Shown here: positions 1 to 5,730 of the stretch, one piece after another
How the letters are laid out: every line of letters starts with the position of its first letter
Numbering within the stretch: position 1 is the stretch's first letter
Source of the DNA: Pseudomonadota bacterium
Lineage (GTDB): Bacteria > Pseudomonadota > Alphaproteobacteria > Parvibaculales > Parvibaculaceae
DNA length: 6,235 nt
Assembly: GCA_021780275.1 (NCBI GenBank)
Contig: JAJXZC010000822.1
Coordinates: 1 to 6,235, forward strand
Direction of reading: 5' to 3'
Notes under the pieces: model-generated
What the model was told of the DNA's origin: nothing
Seen by the model: the letters and a program-made list of their open reading frames with translations, nothing else
Databases searched by the model: none
Position numbers and translations under genes: made by a program

Positions 1-123
1 CAGGTCCCGACAATCCCCAACGCCTGCCAGATACGTCCTGAAATCGCGATAGACCAACGCGTCGGGCGACTGCGTCCCGCCCTCGGGAAGCCGGTCGCGG
101 AACAACGCGGTGAATAAGATGGG
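1..123 (-). pseudogene. Open reading fragment at the left edge, unidentified
   Basis: The minus strand is open for 41 codons, from just after a TAG at 124-126 to the window edge. The peptide contains FTALFRDRLPEGG followed by LVYRDFRTYLAGVG, which has the amino-acid mix of a real protein rather than a random frame. No ATG or GTG start with a ribosome binding site is visible after the TAG, so this is either the broken 5' part of a gene continuing to the left or chance. The plus strand is also open over 1-114, which weakens the call. I do not recognise the family. It lies in the decayed mobile-element zone, so a gene fragment is the most likely reading. Confidence 0.25.
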
Positions 124-169
124 CTAGTGATCTCCGAAACGGGACCCATTTTTGGCAACACTCACGGGA

Positions 170-182
170 TTGTGATCTGGCT
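170..182 (+). repeat. 13-base direct repeat, copy 1
   Basis: The sequence TTGTGATCTGGCT occurs here and again at 370-382, exactly 200 bases later. A further TGATCTGG core follows at 185-192, and a shorter TTGTGATC copy lies at 440-447. The function is unknown. It could be an insertion-sequence end, a binding site, or the trace of a small duplication. Confidence 0.5.
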
Positions 183-369
183 CATGATCTGGTGAATGGT
201 GTTGCTTTCTGGTCTCACCACTGGCGCCACCCGAGAGCGGTTGCCCCGTCCGACGAGGATTTTTCTCCGTTTGGTTGAGGCTCGCTGGGCAATATCAATG
301 AAAAATGGCGGCCTTCGGTCCTGGTCCGATCGGCGAACCCAGTTGGGGCTGTATATCGCCTTTGGAATT

Positions 370-382
370 TTGTGATCTGGCT
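370..382 (+). repeat. 13-base direct repeat, copy 2
   Basis: This is an exact second copy of TTGTGATCTGGCT (first copy at 170-182), in the same orientation. It lies 26 bases before the GC hairpin at 408-439. A third, partial copy (TTGTGATC) sits immediately after that hairpin at 440-447, so the hairpin is framed by copies of this motif. Confidence 0.5.
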
Positions 383-407
383 AAACGTAAGAAAGACGGC
401 AGGCCGC

Positions 408-439
408 CGCCCGCCGGGGATGGTCCCACCGGCAGGGCG
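408..439. other. Strong GC hairpin (inverted repeat)
   Basis: CGCCCGCCGG (408-417) pairs with CCGGC-A-GGGCG (429-439), giving ten GC pairs with one bulged A and an 11-base loop. Neither strand has an immediate T-run after the stem; the nearest, TCTTTCTTA on the minus strand, begins about a dozen bases beyond it. It is therefore not a textbook intrinsic terminator, although it could act as a weak one for the transposase strand. It may also be a structured end of an old mobile element. Confidence 0.4.
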
Positions 440-541
440 TTGTGATCGGTTGCGCTCGCCGGTGCCCTTTGTTTTCGCGAATTTCGGAGGCAGTTCCGCC
501 ATCAAGGGCGATCGGTTTTGACTCCGTCGAACGCGCTCGCG

Positions 542-795
542 TCATGACGTTTCTGGGACGAAATCTCCTTCGGCCAGGATCTGCGCGCAACGCTCGCGGA
601 ACATCGCAAAGATTTCCAACGCCGCGGCGCTGATCTTCAAGAACATCTGCCGGCCGTGGCGAACGATCTTGCCGTCTGAAACAAGCGCCAGCGTACGGTC
701 TTCACCTGCGCGCGCGCCCATCCGCCGCCGAGCGCACCGGCGCGAAAGCCGCAATAGAGATTGTAGGTCAGCACGCCGTTTGATCGAATCGAGCC
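542..795 (-). pseudogene. Transposase C-terminal remnant, IS4/IS1380-type DDE family, frameshifted
   Basis: Two overlapping minus-strand frames together spell the C-terminal end of a DDE transposase. The upstream frame (795 to about 672) reads SNGVLTYNLYCGF, then WARAQVKTVRWRLFQTA. The downstream frame (about 676 to 542) reads GKIVRHGRQMFLKISAA and ends PETS before a TGA at 542-544. In the family these are one continuous stretch (LTYNL, then WA..Q..T.RWRLF..AGKIVRHGR, then LK.), so a net loss of 1 mod 3 bases has occurred near 670-676. The catalytic DDE core and everything N-terminal are gone, because the chemotaxis gene begins its 3' end at 854. About 80 residues remain, so this is a dead insertion-sequence scar. 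Assignment to the IS4/IS1380 group rests on remembered family motifs, and the exact IS name is not known. Confidence 0.65.
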
Positions 796-853
796 GTCTG
801 AAGGTCGTACTCAGCAGCCCTAAAATCGAGCGCTCGACACCGGCCTATGGCGA

Positions 854-2347
854 TCATGCGGCCAGTTCCTTGGATGCTGCTGCAACCTCGCGGGTCGATG
901 CCTCAGCCGCCTTGGTAGCCTGGACGATCTCGTTCATATTCCGGCTGATGCTTGACACCGCTTCCGCTGCTGACTGCATGTTAGACGAGATATCCCGCAC
1001 GACGGCGGTCTGTTCTTCGGCCGCTCCGGCGATTGTCGCCGAAATCTGATTAATTTGGCTGATGGTGTCATTGATCGTTTTGATCGCGTCTACAGCCTTG
1101 TCGGTCACGTCTTGCACCGACGCAATCTGGCTCGAGATCTCCTCGGTGGCCTTCGCGGTCTGAGCGGCCAAGTTCTTCACCTCGCCAGCAACGACCGCGA
1201 ATCCTTTGCCGGCTTCTCCGGCTCGAGCTGATTCGATCGTAGCATTGAGCGCGAGCAGATTGGTCTGGCTCGCAATATTGGCGATCAGGCTGACGACTTC
1301 GCCAATTCGCTTCGCTGCTTCAGCCAAGTGAGTGACGATCGCGCCGGTTCGCGAAGCCTCTTCGACGGCTTTGGCCGACACGGTCGAAGCATCGGTGATC
1401 TGCCGTGTGATCTCAGTGACCGACGAAACGAGCTCCTCGGCTCCTGCGGCGACCGCCTGGACGTTTGCTGCTGTCTGCGTGGAGGCGCTTGCGGCGCTGG
1501 TGGCTTGTTCGGTGGTGCGAGAAACGGATTGCGCGATGCTGATGAGGCCCGCGTCGACGTCCTTGCCGATCTTGGCCCGGCGCATCCTGTCGCGGACTTG
1601 CTCGGTGACGTCAGTGGCGAATATCACCACTTTGAATAGCCGGCCATTCGGATCGAGAATCGGATTGTACGATGCCTGAATCCAGACTTCCTTGCCACCT
1701 TTGCCGATCCGCTTGTATTCCGCGGCGCGATAGGTGCCGCTGCGTAGATCCTCCGCGAAGCGCCGATACTCGTCGGTGCCGAGCTCGCTAGGGTCGACGA
1801 GCATGCTATGGGGCTTGCCCTTGATCTCGCCGAGAGTGTAACCAAGCGCCTTCAGGAAGTTTTCGTTGGCGGTGATCAGCGTGCCATCGAGGTCTAACTC
1901 AATGACGGCCTGCGATTTGCCGATTGCAGTGACCTGACCCGCATGGTCAGCGGCCACCAGCTTGCTGACCGTGGTATCGGTGGCGATCTTCAGGACTTTC
2001 ACGGGCTTGCCGGTCCGCCCTTTAATCGGATTGTAGGAGGCCTGCACCCAGACCTCCTTGCCGCCCTTGGCGAGCCGTTTGAATTCGCCTGTCAGATGAT
2101 CGCCGCGCCGGAGGGCGGCCCAGAATTCCTGGTACTCGGTGGATTGCCGGTATGCCTCCTCAACAAACATGCTGTGGTGTCTCCCAACGATCTCGGGCAG
2201 CCTGTAGCCCATCACCTCCAGAAAGAGGTGGTTGGCGAATAGCACTTTTCCGTCGAGATCGAACTCGATCATGGCGTGTGAGTCATTGAGTGCATCGAGC
2301 TTCGCGAATGCTTCGCGAGCATGGAACCATCGAGGGACGAGACGCAT
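854..2347 (-). CDS. Soluble methyl-accepting chemotaxis protein with two PAS domains
   Basis: This is a cytoplasmic receptor expected to control the CheA kinase through CheW. The 497 residues hold PAS 1 (about 20-125), PAS 2 (about 141-247) and a helical signalling domain (about 265-490). The hairpin tip [20 protein letters not shown] (358-377), followed by [17 protein letters not shown], is the canonical kinase-contact region. There is no signal peptide or membrane helix and no C-terminal CheR/CheB tether. The PAS domains repeat [13 protein letters not shown] (97-108) and [13 protein letters not shown] (218-230), a PAC motif common in redox- or haem-sensing receptors, but the ligand is unknown. 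The start is supported by AGGAGG at 2353-2358, five bases upstream. The protein stops at KELAA, where relatives usually continue for some 15-25 residues. The stop lies some 60 bases from the transposase remnant, so the tail was probably lost by insertion or deletion. No other chemotaxis genes are nearby. Confidence 0.92.
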   Translation of the reverse strand: MRLVPRWFHAREAFAKLDALNDSHAMIEFDLDGKVLFANHLFLEVMGYRLPEIVGRHHSMFVEEAYRQSTEYQEFWAALRRGDHLTGEFKRLAKGGKEVWVQASYNPIKGRTGKPVKVLKIATDTTVSKLVAADHAGQVTAIGKSQAVIELDLDGTLITANENFLKALGYTLGEIKGKPHSMLVDPSELGTDEYRRFAEDLRSGTYRAAEYKRIGKGGKEVWIQASYNPILDPNGRLFKVVIFATDVTEQVRDRMRRAKIGKDVDAGLISIAQSVSRTTEQATSAASASTQTAANVQAVAAGAEELVSSVTEITRQITDASTVSAKAVEEASRTGAIVTHLAEAAKRIGEVVSLIANIASQTNLLALNATIESARAGEAGKGFAVVAGEVKNLAAQTAKATEEISSQIASVQDVTDKAVDAIKTINDTISQINQISATIAGAAEEQTAVVRDISSNMQSAAEAVSSISRNMNEIVQATKAAEASTREVAAASKELAA

Positions 2348-2352
2348 GACGG

Positions 2353-2358
2353 CCTCCT
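2353..2358 (-). promoter_or_regulatory. Ribosome binding site of the chemotaxis gene
   Basis: A full AGGAGG (CCTCCT on the plus strand) lies five bases before the ATG at 2345-2347 and fixes this start. No convincing sigma-70, sigma-28 or sigma-54 promoter could be picked out further upstream. Confidence 0.7.
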
Positions 2359-2588
2359 AGACCAAGGGCTTGCATAGGGGCCAAGATGATGGCGCAGAAA
2401 GATTAAATTTGTGCTTAGACCAGATGTTCGTCTGAGATAGGGGCGACCCGTCTCACAGTATGCAGGGTTTCGAGGGTTGCACCGGATGGCCGGTTCCTGG
2501 CCTCATGCATAGGAGAACCAAGATCCGCGAGCCGCCCTCCGGTTGCAATCGGAAGTAGGGGGCAGCGCCCTCGCCTCGTTCGGCACTC
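2359..2588. other. Intergenic gap between rpoH and the chemotaxis gene
   Basis: These 230 bases separate the rpoH stop from the chemotaxis gene leader, both on the minus strand. No gene is supported. Three small inverted repeats occur: ACCGG-atgg-CCGGT at 2481-2494, a short stem at about 2541-2556 and GGGC-agc-GCCC at 2560-2570. None is followed by a T-run, so I cannot name an intrinsic rpoH terminator. An AT-richer patch at about 2400-2415 (AGATTAAATTTG) could contain the -10 region of the chemotaxis promoter, without a matching -35. Confidence 0.4.
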
Positions 2589-3485
2589 TCAGGCCCGCGC
2601 CTCTGGTATTGTCGCGCGACGGCGTTCGGCGATCTCCGCTTTCATGGCTTTTTGCAGTTTCTCGAAGGCGCGCACTTCGATCTGGCGCACCCGCTCGCGC
2701 GAGATGTCGTATTGCTGCGATAGCTCTTCCAGCGTCGTCGGATTGTCCTTGAGACGGCGCTCGATGAGGATGTGACGCTCGCGGTCATTCAGCGTCTTCA
2801 GCGCCGAGGCGAGCAGCGCCTTGCGCCCGGAAACCTCCTCCTGCTCGGCGATGACGGTTTCCTGGCTCTCGCTTTCATCGACCAGCCAATCCTGCCATTC
2901 GCCTTCGCTGTCGGCGCGGAGCGGGGCGTTGAGGCTATGATCGGGCGCCGTCAGACGGCGGTTCATGTTGATCACGTCCTGCTCCGGCACATCGAGGGCG
3001 TGGGCGATCTTGGCGACTTGCTCGGGCTGAAGATCACCGTCATCGATCGCCTGCATCTGACCCTTGAGCCGGCGCAGGTTGAAGAAAAGCTTCTTTTGCG
3101 CCGCCGTCGTACCCATTTTGACCAGCGACCAGCTATGCAGAATATATTCCTGGATGGCGGCGCGAATCCACCACATGGCATAGGTCGCAAGGCGGAAGCC
3201 GCGATCGGGGTCGAAGCGCTTCACCGCCTGCATCATGCCGACATTGCCCTCGCTGATCAGTTCGCCCATCGGCAGGCCGTAGCCGCGATAGCCCATGGCG
3301 ATCTTGGCGACGAGGCGGAGATGCGAGGTGACGAGCTTGTGCGCGGCTTCGGTATCGCCTTCGTCGCGCCAGCGATGCGCGAGTGCCAGCTCTTCTTCCG
3401 CCGAAAGCATCGGAAACTTGCGGATCTCCTGGAGATAGCGCGCAAGATTGCCCTCTGGAGCGAGATTGGCGACGGCAGAGGCCAT
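2589..3485 (-). CDS. rpoH: RNA polymerase heat-shock sigma factor RpoH (sigma-32)
   Basis: This sigma factor directs RNA polymerase to heat-shock promoters. The 298 residues fit the usual 285-300. Region 1.2/2.1 opens with ARYLQEIRKFPMLSAEEE (15-32). Region 2 contains LVTSHLRLVAKIAMGYRGYG, then GELISEGNVGMMQAVKRFDP (74-93) and TYAMWWIRAAIQEYIL (101-116), the -10 recognition and melting segment. The RpoH box QKKLFFNLRRLK (130-141), which separates RpoH from other group 3 sigmas, is intact. Region 4.2 is a helix-turn-helix at about 251-280 with ISRERVRQIEVRAFEKLQ. The ATG at 3483-3485 is chosen because AAGGAG (3495-3500) lies nine bases upstream and family members start about here; an in-frame extension to 3587 lacks family character. 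The gene follows rluD on the same strand and has its own predicted promoter. Many alphaproteobacteria carry more than one RpoH, and which paralogue this is cannot be said. Confidence 0.96.
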   Translation of the reverse strand: MASAVANLAPEGNLARYLQEIRKFPMLSAEEELALAHRWRDEGDTEAAHKLVTSHLRLVAKIAMGYRGYGLPMGELISEGNVGMMQAVKRFDPDRGFRLATYAMWWIRAAIQEYILHSWSLVKMGTTAAQKKLFFNLRRLKGQMQAIDDGDLQPEQVAKIAHALDVPEQDVINMNRRLTAPDHSLNAPLRADSEGEWQDWLVDESESQETVIAEQEEVSGRKALLASALKTLNDRERHILIERRLKDNPTTLEELSQQYDISRERVRQIEVRAFEKLQKAMKAEIAERRRATIPEARA

Positions 3486-3489
3486 GGTG

Positions 3490-3642
3490 TTAGGCTCCTT
3501 TCGTCCGAATGAGGCTGCCGGGCGCGGAAAAGCGCACGTAAGCCATCTTAAAACGATAACCCGGCGAAGCACCTTGATCTGCCGCAACCGATCGCGGCTG
3601 AGACGCGAGCCCGGGAGGGTTGAAGGCGGCTTCCCGGATCAT
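3490..3642 (-). CDS. Possible 50-codon upstream frame in the rpoH leader
   Basis: A minus-strand frame runs from an ATG at 3640-3642 to a TAA at 3490-3492, four bases before the rpoH ATG. It encodes MIREAAFNPPGLASQPRSVA and a further 30 residues. A second ATG at 3544-3546 would give 18 residues (MAYVRFSAPGSLIRTKGA). Neither start has a clear Shine-Dalgarno sequence, and the peptide matches no family I know. The first ATG lies in the bulge of the leader hairpin. The tight spacing to rpoH would suit translational coupling, but the frame also stays open far upstream as a shadow of rluD, so chance is a serious alternative. Confidence 0.2.
   Translation of the reverse strand: MIREAAFNPPGLASQPRSVAADQGASPGYRFKMAYVRFSAPGSLIRTKGA
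3495..3500 (-). promoter_or_regulatory. Ribosome binding site deciding the rpoH start
   Basis: AAGGAG (CTCCTT on the plus strand) lies nine bases before the ATG at 3483-3485. It supports the 298-residue RpoH over the longer in-frame start at 3587. The site falls within the last codons of the small upstream frame that ends at 3490, so translation of that frame would pass over it. Confidence 0.7.
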
Positions 3643-3650
3643 AGCTCGCG
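3604..3650 (-). promoter_or_regulatory. Bulged stem-loop in the rpoH leader
   Basis: On the minus strand CGCGAGC (3644-3650) pairs with GCTCGCG (3604-3610), and inside it CCGGGA (3632-3637) pairs with TCCCGG (3611-3616). This gives 13 perfect pairs, interrupted by a six-base bulge (TATGAT) on the 5' side, with a 15-base loop. No T-run follows, so it is not an intrinsic terminator. It sits in the predicted untranslated leader, about 120 bases before the rpoH start, and could stabilise or regulate the message. It does not cover the rpoH ribosome binding site, so it is not by itself an RNA thermometer of the E. coli rpoH kind. Confidence 0.5.
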
Positions 3651-3718
3651 GCGGCCGGGACCATGAGGAGAGGCTGGTCCCTGAAAAGAAGGGCAGGCTC
3701 GCGCTTTCGCTGGAAAAC

Positions 3719-3747
3719 GTGATACAGGACCGATCGAGTCCGGTCAA
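3719..3747 (-). promoter_or_regulatory. Predicted rpoH promoter
   Basis: TTGACC (3742-3747) and TATCAC (3719-3724) are separated by exactly 17 bases on the minus strand, a good housekeeping-sigma match. The -35 reads CTTGACC and the bases ahead of the -10 read CCTGTATCAC, so it also resembles alphaproteobacterial heat-shock promoters (CTTG with a C-rich -10); autoregulation is possible but inferred. It begins 27 bases after the rluD stop. Transcription from about 3712 would give an rpoH leader of roughly 225 bases. Confidence 0.55.
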
Positions 3748-3773
3748 GCTAAACCCGACATGATGGATAGGAA

Positions 3774-4811
3774 TTAAGAATTCGGGGTGCTTGCCAGTAA
3801 CGTCAGAAGAGCCTCGAAATCGGCCGGGGGTGGCGCCGTGAAGGTGAGTTTGGCGCCGGCGCGGGGATGGACGAAGCCGAGTTCGGCGGCGTGAAGGGCC
3901 TGGCGGGGAAAATCCAGAAGCCGGCCGCGAAGGGGCTCCGGCAGGGTTTTCGCCGCGGCGGGAAGCCGGCGGAGATAGAGCGGATCGCCGATCAGCGGGT
4001 GGCCGCGGCTGGCGAGATGAACCCTGATCTGATGCGTTCGCCCGGTCGCGAGCCGGCAGGTGAGGAGCGAGACGGCGCCGAACCAGCTCCGTTGCAGGGT
4101 GTAATGGGTCAGCGCCGCCTTGCCGCCGGTGGCGCGGACGGCCATGCGCTTGCGGTCGCGCGGATCGCGGCCGATCGCCCCCTCGATGCTGCCGGCGGCC
4201 GGGGCGGGAAGGCCCCAGGCGAGCGCGAGATAGGTGCGATCCAGCGCGCGGGTGGCAAAAATCTCGGTCAGCCGCGCCATCATCCACTCGGTTTTGGCGG
4301 CCACCATCACGCCCGACGTGTCTTTATCCAGGCGGTGGACGATACCAGGCCGCCTCTCCCCGCCGATGCCGGCGAAATCGGCGCCGCAATGGGCGAGGAG
4401 AGCGTTGACCAGCGTGCCATCCGGGTTGCCGGGGGCGGGGTGAACGACGAGGCCGGCCGGTTTGTCGAGCACGATCAAATCCTCGTCCTCGAACAGGACG
4501 GAAAAAGGAATGGCTTGCGCTGCCGGCCGCGCCGGGGCGGCGGGCGGCGGATGCAACGTGTAGCGCGCGCCGACGCGAACCGAGATTGCGGCCTCGCCGA
4601 GCACGGCCCCGCCGCAGCGCGCGCAGCCGGCGGCGATCAGTGCCTGGATGCGGGCACGGGAGAAAGCCGGGAATGACGCGGCAAGAAACCGGTCCACCCG
4701 CTGTCCGGCGGCGTCCGGTGGGGCGACGACGGTTAAAATCTCGCCCCCCTCTCGCTTCTCGCCATCTTGTCTCTCGCGTGCCTGGTCGGGCTGGGATAAG
4801 AAAATCCGCAT
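3774..4811 (-). CDS. rluD: Ribosomal large subunit pseudouridine synthase, RluC/RluD type
   Basis: This enzyme converts uridine to pseudouridine in 23S rRNA. With the start used here it has 345 residues. An N-terminal S4 RNA-binding domain (about 30-85) contains GQRVDRFLAASFPAFSRARI. The catalytic domain carries LDKPAGLVVHPAPG (115-128), the active-site motif GIVHRLDKDTSG with the nucleophilic aspartate at 162, and RTHQIRVHLASRGHPLIGDP (258-277). All key RluA-family motifs are intact. RluD acts on helix 69 in E. coli and RluC at other sites; position relative to rpoH favours RluD but the target is inferred. The start is uncertain: ATGs at 4856, 4820 and 4811 are in frame and none has a Shine-Dalgarno. 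I chose 4811 because a TATAAT lies just upstream, suggesting a leaderless message, and the two longer starts add only unconserved residues. It is divergent from the small membrane protein gene at 4872. Confidence 0.93.
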   Translation of the reverse strand: MRIFLSQPDQARERQDGEKREGGEILTVVAPPDAAGQRVDRFLAASFPAFSRARIQALIAAGCARCGGAVLGEAAISVRVGARYTLHPPPAAPARPAAQAIPFSVLFEDEDLIVLDKPAGLVVHPAPGNPDGTLVNALLAHCGADFAGIGGERRPGIVHRLDKDTSGVMVAAKTEWMMARLTEIFATRALDRTYLALAWGLPAPAAGSIEGAIGRDPRDRKRMAVRATGGKAALTHYTLQRSWFGAVSLLTCRLATGRTHQIRVHLASRGHPLIGDPLYLRRLPAAAKTLPEPLRGRLLDFPRQALHAAELGFVHPRAGAKLTFTAPPPADFEALLTLLASTPNS

Positions 4812-4818
4812 AGAAACC

Positions 4819-4824
4819 ATTATA
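4819..4824 (-). promoter_or_regulatory. Possible -10 box of rluD (leaderless)
   Basis: A perfect TATAAT on the minus strand ends seven bases before the ATG at 4809-4811, which would place the transcription start within a base or two of the start codon. No good -35 is visible at 16-18 bases upstream (the region reads CGCACA), so the promoter is incomplete or depends on an activator. This stretch is also the 5' flank of the divergent gene at 4872. Confidence 0.35.
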
Positions 4825-4871
4825 GCGCGTTCATCGCCGCGTGTGCGGGCATGCATGCGTGGAGAAGAAGT

Positions 4872-5150
4872 ATGCGGGCGCTGAAGACGCTAACCCTGGT
4901 CATGGCGGTCATGATCGTCGCCGGCACGGCGACGCTCGCGGTGCTCATCGTAAGACGCGTCGCGATCCCGGTTTCGGGCTCCAGCGCGACCATTCGGCTC
5001 GATGAGCCACCGGCGAGCGAGATCGCGGCGATCGCGAGCGAGGGGCCCGGCCAGTTGGCGCTGTTGCTACGCGGCGGCGGGCCGGACCGGGTCGTCGTCG
5101 TCGATCTCGCGAGCGGGAAAGTGCGGGCGCGGATCGGCATCAACCGCTGA
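4872..5150 (+). CDS. Small single-pass membrane protein, DUF6476-like
   Basis: The protein has 92 residues. An N-terminal membrane helix (about 6-28, LTLVMAVMIVAGTATLAVLI) is followed by RR and a soluble part of about 60 residues, probably periplasmic. The tail ends VVVVDLASGKVRARIGINR, a beta-hairpin-like pattern of the kind seen in propeller blades. Small proteins of this build occur beside rluD in alphaproteobacteria and I associate them with the DUF6476 family; the function is unknown and the family name is from memory. The start at 4872 has GGAG at 4861-4864, seven bases upstream, and is preferred to an ATG at 4851 that has none. It is divergent from rluD with 60 bases between start codons and overlaps the next minus-strand gene tail to tail by 11 bases. 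Confidence 0.75.
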   Translation: MRALKTLTLVMAVMIVAGTATLAVLIVRRVAIPVSGSSATIRLDEPPASEIAAIASEGPGQLALLLRGGGPDRVVVVDLASGKVRARIGINR

Positions 5151-5625
5151 GCGCACTCTCCGGCGCGGGAGTGGCGGCGGGCAGGTCGAAGAAATTCACC
5201 GCCGCCGAGGCACGCCCGACGATCGCGCGCAAGGCAGGATTTTCCGGACCATTTTCGTCGGTCAACGCGTCCATGGGCACGAAATATTCGTGCGGATGCG
5301 GGATCTGGCTTGCGGCAAATCCCTGATAGTGTCTGGTTTTAAGCCCATAGAGGACGCGGAGGTCGCGCACCGGCAAGATCAACGGCGTCACCGGCTCGCC
5401 ACGTAACACACCGATCGCCCGCCAGCGCGGCGTCTCGTCGCTGCTGCTGATCGGCGACAGCAGCCACGGCACCGGACACACCGCGAGCAAGGATTGGGTG
5501 CTCGGGGCAAAGCGTGAGCGCTTATCGAGCAGGTTTTGCAGTGACCCGCACGCTTCGATCGCGAATATATCCGGTATTATGTAGCAGCCGCCACCATGAC
5601 GTTCGTGGCGGATCGGCAACAGCAT
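5140..5625 (-). CDS. Protein of unknown function (161 residues)
   Basis: I do not recognise this protein. It looks genuinely coding: segments such as PSTQSLLAVCPVPWLLSPI, TPLILPVRDLRVLYGLKTRH and PHPHEYFVPMDALTD have normal hydrophobic-polar alternation, and codons end mostly in G or C like the neighbours. There is no signal peptide or membrane helix. The chosen ATG (5623-5625) has a perfect AGGAGG five bases upstream. A longer start at 5698-5700 (MTAIRAEDQPLVVRP) adds 25 plausible residues without a binding site, and one at 5778 would run into the divergent gene. Its stop lies 11 bases inside the end of the convergent small membrane gene. A cytoplasmic protein is inferred. Confidence 0.65.
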   Translation of the reverse strand: MLLPIRHERHGGGCYIIPDIFAIEACGSLQNLLDKRSRFAPSTQSLLAVCPVPWLLSPISSSDETPRWRAIGVLRGEPVTPLILPVRDLRVLYGLKTRHYQGFAASQIPHPHEYFVPMDALTDENGPENPALRAIVGRASAAVNFFDLPAATPAPESALSG

Positions 5626-5730
5626 CACCACCTCCTGCTCGGAGGTGCGTTGTGAGGGGCGAACGACCAGGGGTTGATCTTCCGCTCTTATCGCGGTCAT
5701 GTTGTCTGTCTGGGGGGGATCGGACACGCA

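Larger units (their letters stand above)
124..541. other. Gene-poor accessory stretch with short repeats
   Basis: I see no credible gene in these 418 bases. The longest frame is a 96-codon minus-strand frame at 215-505, whose product is low in hydrophobic core residues, rich in R, P, T and G, and resembles nothing I know. The stretch contains an exact 13-base direct repeat (170-182 and 370-382), further copies of its core, and a strong GC hairpin at 408-439. It lies just downstream of the transposase remnant, so part of it is probably the old end of that insertion sequence plus flanking debris. No clear terminal inverted repeat could be paired inside the window. Confidence 0.5.

Noticed and set aside
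215..505. 96-codon minus-strand frame in the left accessory stretch
   Set aside because: Low-complexity R/P/T/G-rich product with no ribosome binding site and no recognisable motif. It spans the hairpin and one of the direct repeats.
669..1049. 126-codon plus-strand frame over the chemotaxis gene end
   Set aside because: It crosses both the transposase remnant and the antisense of the receptor, so it cannot be a single real gene.
2481..2570. Small inverted repeats as rpoH terminator
   Set aside because: Stems of only 4-6 pairs without a following T-run. Nothing distinguishes them from chance in GC-rich DNA.
2772..3512. 246-codon plus-strand frame antisense to rpoH
   Set aside because: Shadow of a well-recognised sigma factor; its product has no family character.
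3486..3587. In-frame 34-codon N-terminal extension of RpoH
   Set aside because: The shorter start has AAGGAG at nine bases and matches the usual family N-terminus. The extension is unlike RpoH and lies in the leader.
3490..4287. 265-codon minus-strand frame overlapping rluD and its downstream gap
   Set aside because: It is a shadow of rluD in another frame: rich in R, P and S with no domain. Only its last 50 codons, outside rluD, were kept as a doubtful leader frame.
3867..4676. 269-codon plus-strand frame antisense to rluD
   Set aside because: Antisense shadow typical of GC-rich genes. The opposite strand has a complete pseudouridine synthase with intact active site.
5674..5702. TTGATC-17-TCATGT as a promoter for the gene at 5731
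   Set aside because: The -10 matches only three of six positions and the site lies in the possible coding part of the divergent gene.
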